Positions 8,523 to 17,331 of a DNA stretch of 64,000 bases are shown here, one piece after another; the stretch's first letter is position 1, and each line of letters starts with the position of its first letter. The position numbers were made by a program, and so were the translations under genes. The stretch is from Nocardia lijiangensis NBRC 108240 (GTDB lineage Bacteria; Actinomycetota; Actinomycetes; Mycobacteriales; Mycobacteriaceae), in assembly GCF_001613045.1 (NCBI RefSeq), contig NZ_BDBP01000025.1, positions 23,174-87,173 on the forward strand, in the 5' to 3' direction. The notes under the pieces are model-generated. The model was not told where the DNA came from, made no database searches, and saw only the letters and a list, made by a program, of their open reading frames with translations.

Positions 8523-8865
8523 CAAACCACTTTCTACCAGGGGAAACGCTGCTTTCGTTAGCTTGGCTGGCTCAAACTGGCGCTCCAACAGCAATGGATT
8601 CCAGCCGCGGAGCCGGCCGATCGGGGAGCCTGTGGAGGACCTCGCCACCGAGCTGCGCCATCCACGAATCAACGCAAGCGGACGATCGTCGGATAACGAA
8701 GCCGCATCCCGCGCTGGGCGCCGTCGGCGATGGTTTCGCCGTCGATGCGTCCCTGTTCGGCGGCCAAACCAGCGTCGGCTGTACGAGTCGATGCCGCTAC
8801 CGAAGCAGGTCGCCCTTGGCGCGGATTTCGCCAGCCGACCGCGTCCACTTGGCGGCCATTCATTC
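8523..8865. other. no gene recognised
   Basis: The 343 bp after the tRNA hold only open frames with poor codon bias, including one that reads through the tRNA antisense. I saw no duplicate of the tRNA 3' end in the window that would mark an integrated element. Confidence 0.5.
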
Positions 8866-9084
8866 ATGACGGTCTCGAGAGCCAATGCGGCGACGTTCAT
8901 TCAGACCTACCGCAACAGCGACACCGACTACCAGGTCGAGGTGCACTCCGGAGCTGCTGACGCCGAATACTTCTCCACCACCACGGTGCACGACGTAAAC
9001 GTGGTCGGGCAGCTGATCTGGGACTGGCTGGAGAACGACTGGCAGCGACTCGATGCGATCGTGTGGGAACAGCAATCCCTGTGA
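8866..9084 (+). CDS. hypothetical protein, 72 residues
   Basis: ATG 8866 starts a compact acidic protein with an ordered look (FIQTYRNSDTDYQVEVHSG ... GQLIWDWLENDW). The frame stays open upstream, but that part is Arg-rich and unlike protein. I do not recognise the family; a beta-strand/helix pattern like small immunity proteins is possible but unsupported. There is no clear ribosome-binding site, so the start is tentative. It lies in a run of unrecognised genes after the tRNA. Confidence 0.45.
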   Translation: MTVSRANAATFIQTYRNSDTDYQVEVHSGAADAEYFSTTTVHDVNVVGQLIWDWLENDWQRLDAIVWEQQSL

Positions 9085-9310
9085 TGAGCTGCGGCACTGT
9101 GGCGGGTCACCAGAGGTAGAAGCCGGGCCCCATACATCGAGGCGGCGGTGTGCTGACCGGCGGCTTGCAGCAGATATCCACCCGACTTTCGGCGAAACTT
9201 CTGTCGCCGCAATACCATCGGATGCGAAATCGCGATGGTGCGCGTGGCATGTCGTAAGGCCGATATACAGTCGCCCGCGTACGGCCGCGATTCGCACGGA
9301 GGGGTTTGGG

Positions 9311-9832
9311 ATGGATTGGGAGTTGCAGCGAGATGCTCTGATCGCGGTGGCGAAGGCCATCGCGCCTGATCAGGCAGAGATCGCAGAAGCCGTGCGTGCA
9401 GCAGCGGACAAGCACCCGGGCGACTCGCGCCACCTCGTGGATGCTCGAATCGTTCTGCTGGAACGGCTGGAGGATGCGCAGCTGGTGGCATGGTTCGACT
9501 GGAAGTCGGACAGCGAGCAGGTTCGAAAGCATCTGGAATGGCTCTGTATCTATCCCGGCGACATGAGTTGGACGTGGTATGAGTCCTACCTGCGCGAAGT
9601 GCCGGACCTCGATTCAGCCGAAATCTACGAGCGTTTCCTGGATTTGGTTGGTGAGCGCAGCTATGAGGTGGGGGCGGCATTGGTGGGTATCGATACCGAG
9701 TCGGACAGCTATGCGGTGACGTTCGTTCCGGTCGCGCAAGTCCCGGAGCTCCTGGAGTCAGCGCGACGCGACGTTTTCCTGATCCGACTGGGGAGTATCT
9801 CCGGGATCGAACACGACGTGGCTGTTCTGTAG
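9311..9832 (+). CDS. hypothetical protein, 173 residues
   Basis: ATG 9311 follows GGAGG at 9298-9302 and opens MDWELQRDALIAV. The product is acidic and helical, with Trp-rich middle motifs (AWFDWKSDSEQV, SWTWYESYLREVPDL) and a C-terminal strand-rich part. It vaguely resembles DUF6630-type proteins, but I cannot confirm that. There is no signal peptide or membrane segment. The in-frame extension upstream to 9053 is Cys/Arg-rich and probably non-coding. Confidence 0.6.
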   Translation: MDWELQRDALIAVAKAIAPDQAEIAEAVRAAADKHPGDSRHLVDARIVLLERLEDAQLVAWFDWKSDSEQVRKHLEWLCIYPGDMSWTWYESYLREVPDLDSAEIYERFLDLVGERSYEVGAALVGIDTESDSYAVTFVPVAQVPELLESARRDVFLIRLGSISGIEHDVAVL

Positions 9833-10000
9833 GAATCTGTCACGGACGCGGTGATCGAACGCGCCATCGTGCCGCCGCCGGCCGCGCGGTTCCCAATGGC
9901 CAGGGCCGTACCCGGAGTTCGACCGTAGGTGGCCGTGTCGCGGGGTCCGGAGAGGACCCCGCGACCAGCTACCAGCTGTGTTGCGCCGACCACGCATCCC

Positions 10001-10405
10001 TCAGGCGGCGTCGAGGGCCGCGGTGATCTTGCGGGCCATCGCAGCCACGGCAGGGCTGGGTTCGCCCTTGGCGAGCCCGGCGGCGGCTTCGACAGCGACC
10101 AGGACGGTGCCGCGGAAGTTGTCGGCCTCGCCCGGATGCTGCTCACCGAGCAGGCTCATGGCCGCGGTCAGGGCAGGCAGCACCTGATCGGCGAGTTCGG
10201 CGACGGACTTGCCTTGCAGGTGGATGTCTTTGGACTTGGCGGCGAGCACGTGCCCGACCAGCCCGGTCGCCGAGGTCAGGGCGATGCAGCCGTGCGTGAT
10301 GCCCTTGTGCGGTGCACCGGCGGCGGCCATCAGCGACACCGCACCGTAGGCGGCGGTGCGCAGGGTGGCCTTGTCCTGGTCGGTCAGGGTGATGGTGATG
10401 GACAT
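10001..10405 (-). CDS. hypothetical protein, 134 residues
   Basis: ATG 10405 is chosen because GAGGAG precedes it; the product begins MSITITLTDQDKATLRTAAY. It is Ala-rich and helical, with a glycine-containing middle (AAAGAPHKGITHGC) and a repetitive Ala/Val/Leu C-terminus. I do not recognise the family. The upstream region is unusually structured: a 9-bp hairpin at 10432-10458 and four CTGACA direct repeats at 11-12 bp spacing (10497-10536), which point to control by a response-regulator-like activator. Confidence 0.65.
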   Translation of the reverse strand: MSITITLTDQDKATLRTAAYGAVSLMAAAGAPHKGITHGCIALTSATGLVGHVLAAKSKDIHLQGKSVAELADQVLPALTAAMSLLGEQHPGEADNFRGTVLVAVEAAAGLAKGEPSPAVAAMARKITAALDAA

Positions 10406-10431
10406 GTCGTGTACTCCTCGAAATCGGTTGT

Positions 10432-10458
10432 GGCACCGACTGGAACCGTGTCGGTGCC
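10432..10458 (-). promoter_or_regulatory. hairpin in the leader of the 10001-10405 gene
   Basis: GGCACCGAC (10432-10440) and GTCGGTGCC (10450-10458) form a perfect 9-bp inverted repeat around a 9-nt loop. It sits 27-53 nt upstream of the ATG, so it is either an operator or an RNA stem in the 5' leader. Confidence 0.5.
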
Positions 10459-10496
10459 GGTCGTTTTGTTCGATGTACACACTCTCGCCGGGCTGA

Positions 10497-10536
10497 CTGA
10501 CACCGGCCTGACACACACCTGACATCTCCACTGACA
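10497..10536 (-). promoter_or_regulatory. four direct repeats of TGTCAG (minus strand), 11-12 bp apart
   Basis: CTGACA occurs at 10497, 10508, 10519 and 10531. Direct repeats at one helical turn (11, 11, 12 bp) are the usual format for OmpR/PhoB-type response regulators and SARP activators; TGTCA is also the core of the PHO box. The block lies about 92 nt upstream of the start of the 134-residue gene. Confidence 0.55.
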
Positions 10537-10805
10537 CCGCGATCGGCCATCAACGCGCCAGCTGACTCGCATTTTCGAGATGGCTGCGCTGGGCGCCAGC
10601 GAACGAGGCCAGCTTGCGACAGCGATCACGCGACCCGCTGTGGCTCAGGACATCCTGCAACGTCGCTGGGCGCGCGGTCGCACGCGAGAAACATTGGGCT
10701 CGGAGCATCCGAAATTAGCCGGTTTGCACGCTGCCCCGGGGCTGCGGGGAATTCCGGGCGGTGAAATCCCGCTGGTTGACGGATTTCAACGGCACAATGT
10801 GCGCC

Positions 10806-11720
10806 ATGCATACATTTGCCAGATTGTTGCAGGCGACCGTCGCCGGTGCGCTGGTCGTGGCAGTCAGCCATGGCCTCACGGCCGCCCCCGCCACGAGCAT
10901 CCCCCATATCCAGCTGCCCTGGCTGACTACTGAGCCAGCCGGAGTGCAGGCGACGGGGGCGGTGCTGGCAGAGGGAATCACCGGCACGGCGCTGTGGTCG
11001 CGACAGGCGAACACCCCGATCCCGATAGCCAGCATCGCAAAGGTGATGACGGCACTGGTCGTGGTCGACGCCGGCGACCTCGACCGGACCATTACCGTGC
11101 CGCAAGAAGCCATCGCCTACTGCGTCAGGCACGACGGAAGCACCGCAGGCCTGGTCCCCGGCGAGGTGCTCACCGCGCGACAGCTCCTCTACGCGCTGAT
11201 GCTGCCGTCGGGCTGCGACGCCGCCTATACCCTTGCCGAGGCATACGGGCCAGGCCAAGACGGCTTCATCGCCAGAATGAACGACACTGCGCACCGAATG
11301 CACATGGCGGGAACACATTTCGCCGACCCCAGCGGACTGCCCGTCCCCGACGACCACTCCACCTACTCCACACCGGCGGACCTGGTGACCCTCGGCCTGC
11401 GCGCGATGAGCCTACCGGTGTTCCGCGCGATCGCCAGCTCGGAGAGCTATCACCTGCCCGCAGGACCGGGCAACCGCGATCACTTCTGGCGGACCACGAA
11501 CCTGCTGCTGCGCGACTATCCCGGCACTATCGGCATCAAAACCGGATGGACCGACGCCGCGGGAAACTGCCTGCTGTTCGAGACGGTCCGGGCGGGAATA
11601 CCGCTGATCGGTGTGGTCCTGCACAGCTCACCCGACAGCGCCGTCGCCGCAAAGAACGACGCCGAGCGCATGCTGAACTGGGCCTATGACCCGATCCTGA
11701 CCCTGCTGCCGATCGGCTAG
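10806..11720 (+). CDS. D-alanyl-D-alanine carboxypeptidase/transpeptidase (S11 family, Streptomyces K15-like)
   Basis: A secreted low-molecular-weight penicillin-binding protein of 304 residues that trims or cross-links peptidoglycan stem peptides. A signal peptide runs to about residue 27. Catalytic motifs are SIAK (Ser76, Lys79), SGC (135-137) and KTG (245-247). The second motif is SGC rather than the usual SxN; this is also the arrangement I recall for the Streptomyces K15 D,D-transpeptidase (Ser-Gly-Cys), so it marks a subfamily and not damage. There is no clear C-terminal amphipathic anchor. In-frame starts at 10761 and 10797 are possible; 10806 gives the most compact signal peptide. A large palindrome follows the stop. 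Confidence 0.88.
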   Translation: MHTFARLLQATVAGALVVAVSHGLTAAPATSIPHIQLPWLTTEPAGVQATGAVLAEGITGTALWSRQANTPIPIASIAKVMTALVVVDAGDLDRTITVPQEAIAYCVRHDGSTAGLVPGEVLTARQLLYALMLPSGCDAAYTLAEAYGPGQDGFIARMNDTAHRMHMAGTHFADPSGLPVPDDHSTYSTPADLVTLGLRAMSLPVFRAIASSESYHLPAGPGNRDHFWRTTNLLLRDYPGTIGIKTGWTDAAGNCLLFETVRAGIPLIGVVLHSSPDSAVAAKNDAERMLNWAYDPILTLLPIG

Positions 11721-11738
11721 CGCCAAATCCGGCTGACT

Positions 11739-11774
11739 GCCCGCGGATCCTGGTGCGCACCAGGATCCGCGGGC
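11739..11774. terminator. 36-nt perfect palindrome, probable bidirectional terminator
   Basis: Two 18-nt halves (GCCCGCGGATCCTGGTGC and its exact complement) abut with no spacer. It begins 18 nt after the stop of the penicillin-binding-protein gene and precedes the convergent gene ending at 11841. There is no T tract, so termination is inferred from placement. Confidence 0.6.
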
Positions 11775-11840
11775 GAGCTGATCGCGAGCGTGTGGGCACT
11801 GTTGTGTCAATGGATGAGGTCAAAGACCAAATTGCCTGCC

Positions 11841-12233
11841 CTACGGTGTTTGGCGTCTGGAATAAACAGCGGAAGCGAACGCAGCCGCGTCGCTCCGGGC
11901 GGGATCGACGGCGATCTCGTATTCAGTGCTGTCGAACGCGTCCAGCTGTACCACGGTGGTGTCGTTCTCATCGGTCGCGACGATCCGGCCCTCGATCATC
12001 TGATCGACACCGTAGGCGAACTGTTGGATTCCGTTCCAGTCGAATGCCACTGCCCCGGCGGCCACCCTCTCCTGGAACTGGGCCCAGGTGATGCCAGTGG
12101 GTGATCGTCCGAACACCCCGTCGAAGTCCTCGACCGTCCACCGCCAGTTGTTCGGCGGGAACAACTGGAGGACATCGCGCAGGGACACCAGCGTTCGCCG
12201 GGGGGTCCACATGGGAATCGTTTCGGTGATCAT
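11841..12233 (-). CDS. hypothetical protein, 130 residues
   Basis: ATG 12233 has GAGGA 8 nt upstream. The product is soluble and acidic, with WRWTVEDFDGVFGRSPTG and a C-terminal strand region (TTVVQLDAFDSTEYEIAVD). I do not recognise a family. It lies 54 nt downstream of the 12288-12638 gene on the same strand and may share its transcript. Codon bias is weaker than in core genes, in keeping with an accessory stretch. Confidence 0.6.
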   Translation of the reverse strand: MITETIPMWTPRRTLVSLRDVLQLFPPNNWRWTVEDFDGVFGRSPTGITWAQFQERVAAGAVAFDWNGIQQFAYGVDQMIEGRIVATDENDTTVVQLDAFDSTEYEIAVDPARSDAAAFASAVYSRRQTP

Positions 12234-12287
12234 TCGGGCGTCCTCAACGGTCCAACCGGACTGCGTCGCGATCCGATGCCGGTAAGG

Positions 12288-12638
12288 CTATGACCCTACG
12301 GGCAAGCCGTCACTCGATTTACCGACGCCCCGCCCTCGCAGCGTGCGGGCTACGACCTCGCCGAGTGGCGCGTCGGGCCGCTTCCTCCATCCAGTCGCCA
12401 ACCACTTCGATCTTCTCGCCCGCAGTTCGAACTCGACTTGCTCAGCAGTTTCAAGGTCGACGTGCCCACCGGTGGCAGTGATGATTTCACGGTCGCAGCG
12501 GCGATCGACACGGTTGAGTATTCGCTTGGTACGCGGAATGTTCTTACGGGAGCTCTTGTCGTTCTCGCCGTAGTCGTTGCGGCGGTCTCGCACATAGCTG
12601 AGCGCCTTCTTCTCTTGTGGACTCCTCTGCCGGACCAC
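12288..12638 (-). CDS. conserved hypothetical basic protein, 116 residues
   Basis: The start is taken as GTG 12638 because GGAGGAG stands just upstream and the protein then opens VVRQRSPQEKKALSYVRDRR, the N-terminus I associate with a small conserved actinobacterial hypothetical family. The segment RRNDYGENDKSSRKNIP is highly polar; the rest is basic and helical, ending with PDAPLGEVVARTL. No enzyme motif or membrane segment is visible. The charge suggests nucleic-acid binding, which is inference only. An in-frame upstream extension to 12752 lacks a ribosome-binding site. Confidence 0.65.
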   Translation of the reverse strand: MVRQRSPQEKKALSYVRDRRNDYGENDKSSRKNIPRTKRILNRVDRRCDREIITATGGHVDLETAEQVEFELRARRSKWLATGWRKRPDAPLGEVVARTLRGRGVGKSSDGLPVGS

Positions 12639-12891
12639 CGATCTACCACTCCTCCCGTCCCAGCACCGGAGGTCAGAGTACGTACCCTGTCCGCTTGGAT
12701 GCATGCGGATTTCTGCCTGGCGCGACCCGGGCAGTCGGTTGAAAATTCTCACCGACGAGCAACGTGCATACCGGCATCCAGCTCGAACCTGTCGATCAGA
12801 TCGATCGGTGACACCTCATCGACGTGTGGCACGACCGGTCACGTCGCATCGGCAGGTCCGTGCCCCCGCCTGACCCCTTTATCGTGCAGCG

Positions 12892-13431
12892 GTGACCGGT
12901 TCTTCAGAGCGTCCACTGCTATTCCTCGATGTCGATGGACCACTCATTCCGTTCGGAGCGACGCCGCAGCAGTATCCGGACGGATATCCCAGACATCAGC
13001 TGCATCTCGAACCATGGCAGGTCGAGTCGAACCCGCTGCTGGTGAGACTCAATCCCGAGCACGGGCCTCAATTGACGGCGTTGCCATGCGATCTGGTGTG
13101 GGCCACGACATGGATGGCCGACGCGAACGAGGTGATCTCGCCGCTGATCGGCTTGCCGGAGCTTCCAGTGGTGGTCTGGCAGGAGTCCAGTGACCAGGAT
13201 ATGGACGAAGGTCAGTGGCTGCACTGGAAGACCCGCGACTTGGTCGGTTGGGCAGCCGGGCGCTCGTTCGTATGGGTCGACGACGAGATCACCGACTCCG
13301 ATCGCGCCTGGGTGTCGGCGCATCATCGAGGACGAGCTTTGCTCCATCGCGTCGACCCCCGACGTGGCCTCACCGACGCGGACTTCGTCGCCCTCGCCGA
13401 ATGGCTGAGCGCGGCCTACGGCTCTGGCTAA
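12892..13431 (+). CDS. HAD-like domain protein
   Basis: The 179-residue protein opens MTGSSERPLLFLDVDGPLIPFG: the DxD (Asp13, Asp15) after a hydrophobic strand is motif I of haloacid-dehalogenase-type phosphatases. WATTW (motif II region) and FVWVDDE (motif IV, tandem Asp) follow at the right spacing. No large cap domain is present. The GTG 12892 follows a -10-like TTATCG 7 nt upstream, so a leaderless transcript is possible. The substrate is unknown. Confidence 0.75.
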   Translation: MTGSSERPLLFLDVDGPLIPFGATPQQYPDGYPRHQLHLEPWQVESNPLLVRLNPEHGPQLTALPCDLVWATTWMADANEVISPLIGLPELPVVVWQESSDQDMDEGQWLHWKTRDLVGWAAGRSFVWVDDEITDSDRAWVSAHHRGRALLHRVDPRRGLTDADFVALAEWLSAAYGSG

Positions 13432-13490
13432 CTGCCGAGTTGGGCGGCCGCGATACCGACATCGGACTGTCCGCGCTGCTCGGACTCGTC

Positions 13491-13796
13491 CTACCGCTGC
13501 TGTTCGGAACGTTGGTATGCGCGCCAAGCCTTTTGGGTCTCGGTCAATTTCGCGCGCGGGGTGCGGTTCCGGAAGTAGTTCACCACCATCAGCACCGGCA
13601 GGATGAACGCGTGGAAGAAGATCAGGTACGAGCTGCCGTCGAAAAGGAAAGCGAGGTAGACGGCGTAGCCGAGGTAGAGCGGACCGAAGATGCCGTTCAT
13701 GGTGCGTGAAGCACTGCTCTGCCCGTTCTCCATCAGTGCCATCGCGATCATGGCGATACCACTGATAGCGAGCAGACCGACATACCAATTGAACAT
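13491..13796 (-). CDS. small multi-pass membrane protein
   Basis: ATG 13796 (MFNWYVGLLAISGIAMIA) with a G-rich ribosome site gives 101 residues with three hydrophobic helices (about 3-20, 32-50, 55-75) and a charged cytoplasmic tail ending TETQKAWRAYQRSEQQR. I do not recognise the family; the function is unknown. It is convergent with the HAD gene, 59 bp apart. Confidence 0.7.
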   Translation of the reverse strand: MFNWYVGLLAISGIAMIAMALMENGQSSASRTMNGIFGPLYLGYAVYLAFLFDGSSYLIFFHAFILPVLMVVNYFRNRTPRAKLTETQKAWRAYQRSEQQR

Positions 13797-14032
13797 GGGA
13801 CCCCCCCGATGCAGTTCGGACGGACCCGTTGGTCCGGCCGCGTCGGAACGATAGCACCGACTACACAACGCGACCACCGACTTATCGGGGCTGTGGACCG
13901 CTGACGGGAAGGCCTGACAGGGCGGCCGCCGGAATTCGGAAACGTGCGCGAGCGTCGGTCCGAGTGGCAATGATGTACACCTGAGTCCTCGCCGCGACGA
14001 TCGGCGTACGGCATCTGCACCGGGGAGACAGA

Positions 14033-14902
14033 GTGGTAGTAGCAGCCGATGAGGTTGTATTGAGCGACAATTGGTGGCGCGCCATCATCGCCGTGGTGGC
14101 TGTGATCGTCGGATTCGTGCTGAAGGAAGTCGCCGATCAGCTGCGTGATCGCAAGAAGGTCAAGCGCCTGACCTACAGCATGAACGTCGGTTCGACGTTG
14201 ACCGATGTCCCGCAGAAGTTGGCGCAGAAGGTATCCGTGCGGTTCGGTGGCCTGCCGGTGGAAGGTCAGGTCTACGAGGTCACGTGCCGTGTCGAGAACA
14301 CCGGCCACTTGGTCGTGAAAGAGGAGTATCTGAGGTTCAGCTTTCCCGAACGCTGCCAGATTCTGGAGGCGTACGTACTCGGAGACCCGCCGCTGGAGTA
14401 CGGGATCAAGGAGGCCCCGCTCGAAGGTCAGGCAGATGTCGACCAGCGGTGGGTGGTAGCGCATTTGGAGCGTCGCCAGTCGGTGAGCTTCGGTTTCCTC
14501 GTTGCGGGCCCGACGGCTACAGCGCCGCAGCTTTTCGGCCACAACGACGAGGGCGATGTCGAGCTGAACCCGAAGGGGCGGACCGCGGAGCGCGAGGACG
14601 CGTCCCATGTTCGCCCCTTGCTGACGTATGTCCTGCTGAGCTTCTTGGTGCCGGTGTTGCCGTCCTACGAGCTGGGTGAAGCTATCAGTGGTCTGGTGCG
14701 ATTGGTTCTCCTGCTTCTGACCATTCCGCACCTGTATCCGGTCGGACGCGTGCTGGCAGCCTTCCTCACCCGGGCTGACGAGCTGTCCAGCACTACTGCC
14801 GACATCATGATCAGCCACACGAGTGCCGGCGGCGACATCACCATCGCGAGCCGATCGGGCGATCTTTCCGTCGGCACATCTGCGTCGCGGCCGGAGGAGT
14901 AA
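14033..14902 (+). CDS. hypothetical membrane protein, 289 residues
   Basis: GTG 14033 follows GGGGAGA. An N-terminal helix (IIAVVAVIVGFVLKEVADQL) anchors a beta-rich soluble domain (about 45-180) with YEVTCRVENTGHLVVKEEYL, like a small immunoglobulin-type or DUF domain. Two more helices lie at about 190-240. The C-terminal tail (ISHTSAGGDITIASRSGD) is Ser/Thr/Gly-rich. I do not recognise the family. The strand-rich domain between helices suggests ligand or protein contact, but no function can be assigned. Confidence 0.6.
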   Translation: MVVAADEVVLSDNWWRAIIAVVAVIVGFVLKEVADQLRDRKKVKRLTYSMNVGSTLTDVPQKLAQKVSVRFGGLPVEGQVYEVTCRVENTGHLVVKEEYLRFSFPERCQILEAYVLGDPPLEYGIKEAPLEGQADVDQRWVVAHLERRQSVSFGFLVAGPTATAPQLFGHNDEGDVELNPKGRTAEREDASHVRPLLTYVLLSFLVPVLPSYELGEAISGLVRLVLLLLTIPHLYPVGRVLAAFLTRADELSSTTADIMISHTSAGGDITIASRSGDLSVGTSASRPEE

Positions 14903-14997
14903 GAGGCGGCGTGCGAATGCACAAGGAACGGTGGGAGATCCGCGCTCGGAAGACTTGGCGAGCCGCTCTGTGATTCTCGCCGTGGGTGTGGCGAGGC

Positions 14998-15678
14998 TCA
15001 ACGGCGGGCCTGAACCACGCTCCACAACCTCCGCGGCAAAGCGCCTTCTTCGAAGTCGTCGACCTGCCGCAGCTCCCATCCCTCGGCGAGACGGTCGACG
15101 AGGCTGCGCGGAAAGAAGTGCACCGCGAACCCGTCTTGTTCGAAGATGTCGTCACCGTGGTCGACGCCCGCGCCGTAGTGCGCGTCGCCAGTGTGGCGCA
15201 CCGTGTAGAAGAAGATGCCACCCGGCCGCAGCACGCGGTGAATCTCGCGAACGAGGGCGACGATCTGTTCGCTCGACAGCGCCATGCACAGCAGCATGTG
15301 GGCGTACACAGCGTCGAACGACTCGTCGGGTAGTGGCAGCGGGTCGCGGACGTCGACGATCCCGGCTGTCAGCCCCTCGAGGGCTTCGCTGTCGGCGCGC
15401 TCGCGCAACTGGCGGAGGCCGGCGTTGCTGAAATCGGTGGCGTGGACGGTGAATCCGGCCCGGGCGAAATGCAGTGCGTCCCGGCCGTGGCCCGCGCCCA
15501 GTTCGAGGATCGTGCGAGCGCCGGCTGCTGCGAAGATCTCTGCAGCGTGTATCGCGGGCGCCGAGGGCGCCTCGCCGTACATGCTCGGATTGGCGTCGTA
15601 GGTCGACTGCCAGTGCCGACGTTGAATGTCGCCCAGGTCGGCGGGGTTGCCGACGCCCGCCGCGTCCTCGCTCGCCAT
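14998..15678 (-). CDS. class I SAM-dependent methyltransferase
   Basis: A 226-residue Rossmann methyltransferase with motif I ILELGAGHGRDALHFA, acidic loop ATDFS, motif III/IV FDAVYAHMLLCMAL and VLRPGGIFFYTV. It transfers methyl groups from S-adenosylmethionine to an unknown acceptor. Start ATG 15678 lies 7 nt after a GATAAT -10 hexamer (minus strand, 15686-15691), so a leaderless mRNA is likely; an in-frame ATG at 15687 would overlap that hexamer. It stands 84 bp downstream of the dehydrogenase gene. Confidence 0.85.
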   Translation of the reverse strand: MASEDAAGVGNPADLGDIQRRHWQSTYDANPSMYGEAPSAPAIHAAEIFAAAGARTILELGAGHGRDALHFARAGFTVHATDFSNAGLRQLRERADSEALEGLTAGIVDVRDPLPLPDESFDAVYAHMLLCMALSSEQIVALVREIHRVLRPGGIFFYTVRHTGDAHYGAGVDHGDDIFEQDGFAVHFFPRSLVDRLAEGWELRQVDDFEEGALPRRLWSVVQARR

Positions 15679-15762
15679 GTTCACCATTATCGTCGGATCG
15701 CAGGGGCGCGAGGTTCCCCCGGGCGGCCGGTGGACCGAACGACGCCTCTGCGATCCCGCGGC

Positions 15763-16893
15763 TCAGGCGGCGCCTAGCGGCGGCCGGTGCAAGACGAGCT
15801 TGGTGGTGTGCGCCCGATACGCCTCGGGTGCGTCCTCCCAGTCGGCGAGCAGCGTGGTGACCTCCTCGGCGGCGAAGCCCGTGCGAGCGACGAAGCCGAG
15901 CAGGTCCGGCAGGACCGGACGTACGTTCGAGACGCCGATTTTCAGCGTCGCGTCGTTGGCGTACATGTGCATCAGCGGCACCTTGGTCCCGGGCGGCAGG
16001 TAGTAGCCGACCGGCGCGCAGATTCCACCCGGTTGCAGTGCGCGCAGCGCGACGTCGACACCGGCGGCGGTGGAGGTGCCTTCCACGGCCACGTCGTAGC
16101 GGCGCGCGGGCAGATCCGTGCGGCGGAGCTTGCCTTTGCGGACCGGATGCGCTCGGGCGCCGAGCTTTTCGGCGATCGCGAGCCGCTCCGGGCGATGATC
16201 GACGTAGTCGACGACCTCGGCGCCGTGCGCGACGGCCAGCCCGGCGGCGTAGAGCCCGATGCTCTGGGCGGCGCCGCCGAGGATGAGCACCGACCCGCCC
16301 GGGCGTTCGGTCAGTGCCGGGACGATGCAGCGCCACGCGTCGGCGAGGTTGTCGCTGGCGGCGGCCACCCGCAGCGGATCGAGACCTTCCGGCAGGCGCA
16401 CCAGCATGTGGTCGGCGTAGGGGATACGCAATCGGTCGGCGACCATGCCGCCCCACGGGCCGCTCGCGGGTCCGAAACCGAACGCGGCGAGCGTGCCGGC
16501 GCGGGTGGTGGCGCACTTGGCGGTGAGGCCGCGCCGGCATTCGAGGCAGTCTCCGCACGACACCGCCCACGGCACGACGACGAAGTCGCCGGGCGCGAGG
16601 CCGGTGACGTCCGCGCCGACCTCGAGCACCTCGGCGATGCATTCGTGACCGATGCCGAACGGCCCTTGGAACGGGACCGGTCCGCAGATGGTCGCGACCA
16701 CCGGGTCGATCATGCCGACGCGCATACCGATCTGCATGACGCGTGAGACGTGGCGGTGGATCGGCAGGGTGTCCCCGTCGCAGCGGCCCGCGACGAACGG
16801 GCGAACGATCGCATCCCGCGGTCCTTGCAGCACCGGATCGGGCCGGTCCCGCCACTCGAGGTGGTGCGCGCGGATGAGCTGGAGTTCCCGCAT
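15763..16893 (-). CDS. zinc-dependent alcohol dehydrogenase family protein
   Basis: A 376-residue medium-chain dehydrogenase with GHECIAEVLEVG (catalytic zinc His-Glu), a structural-zinc cluster CGDCLECRRGLTAKC, and a nucleotide-binding loop LILGGAAQSIGLYAAGLA. GYYLPPG near the C-terminus resembles threonine/sorbitol-type dehydrogenases. Its ATG overlaps the stop of the tautomerase gene (TGATG), so the two are translationally coupled. Transcription starts at the divergent promoter carrying two TetR-type operators. The substrate is unknown; pairing with a tautomerase suggests catabolism of a carbonyl or aromatic compound. Confidence 0.88.
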   Translation of the reverse strand: MRELQLIRAHHLEWRDRPDPVLQGPRDAIVRPFVAGRCDGDTLPIHRHVSRVMQIGMRVGMIDPVVATICGPVPFQGPFGIGHECIAEVLEVGADVTGLAPGDFVVVPWAVSCGDCLECRRGLTAKCATTRAGTLAAFGFGPASGPWGGMVADRLRIPYADHMLVRLPEGLDPLRVAAASDNLADAWRCIVPALTERPGGSVLILGGAAQSIGLYAAGLAVAHGAEVVDYVDHRPERLAIAEKLGARAHPVRKGKLRRTDLPARRYDVAVEGTSTAAGVDVALRALQPGGICAPVGYYLPPGTKVPLMHMYANDATLKIGVSNVRPVLPDLLGFVARTGFAAEEVTTLLADWEDAPEAYRAHTTKLVLHRPPLGAA

Positions 16894-17318
16894 CAGCCGC
16901 GCTGCCCCTGCGCCAAGGCCTTCAGTTCGGCAAAGCGGACGATATTGCCCGCTGCGCCCCAGGTGCCCTCGGGCTGTTCGTGGATGAGCACCCACACCCG
17001 CAACGCGGCGGTGGCGTCGAGGCCGGCGGCGGCCAGTACCTCCGCGGTGACCTGCTCGATGAGGCCCTGCTTGCGGCGATCGGACAGTGCGCCTTCGGGC
17101 ACGGTGACATCCACCCGGAAGCGCGGCAGGTCGTCCTCCGCGTTGACGAACGCGCCCTCGGGCGTCTCGTCGATCAGACACCAGGCCTGCGCGCGGAAGA
17201 ACGCCGTATCGGGCGCGCTTTCCCAGTGCAGCAGGGTGGCGGCGAGGGTCTTCTGCAGCCCGGTGCGGGCGTCGGCGGACAGGACGCCGCTGGGCAGGGT
17301 GAGCTGGATCATCGGCAT
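16893..17318 (-). CDS. tautomerase family protein
   Basis: The 141-residue product begins MPMIQLTLPSG; removal of Met leaves Pro1, the catalytic base of 4-oxalocrotonate tautomerase superfamily enzymes. Its length of about two tautomerase units (repeat-like RFRVDVTVPEGAL in the second half) fits the double-domain cis-CaaD/MSAD-like or tautomerase_3 group. ATG 17318 has GGAGGTG upstream. First gene of a two-gene operon with the alcohol dehydrogenase, under the palindromes at 17332-17380. It would interconvert enol and keto forms of a catabolic intermediate. Confidence 0.82.
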   Translation of the reverse strand: MPMIQLTLPSGVLSADARTGLQKTLAATLLHWESAPDTAFFRAQAWCLIDETPEGAFVNAEDDLPRFRVDVTVPEGALSDRRKQGLIEQVTAEVLAAAGLDATAALRVWVLIHEQPEGTWGAAGNIVRFAELKALAQGQRG

Positions 17319-17331
17319 GGGAACACCTCCG

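Noticed and set aside
8460..8900. 146-codon frame on the minus strand ending GGRGSNPRPMDYESTALTD
   Set aside because: Its C-terminal part is the antisense of the tRNA at 8449-8522, a classic false gene.
8449..15000. Genomic island integrated at the tRNA
   Set aside because: The region is rich in unknown genes, but I found no integrase and no repeated tRNA 3' end.
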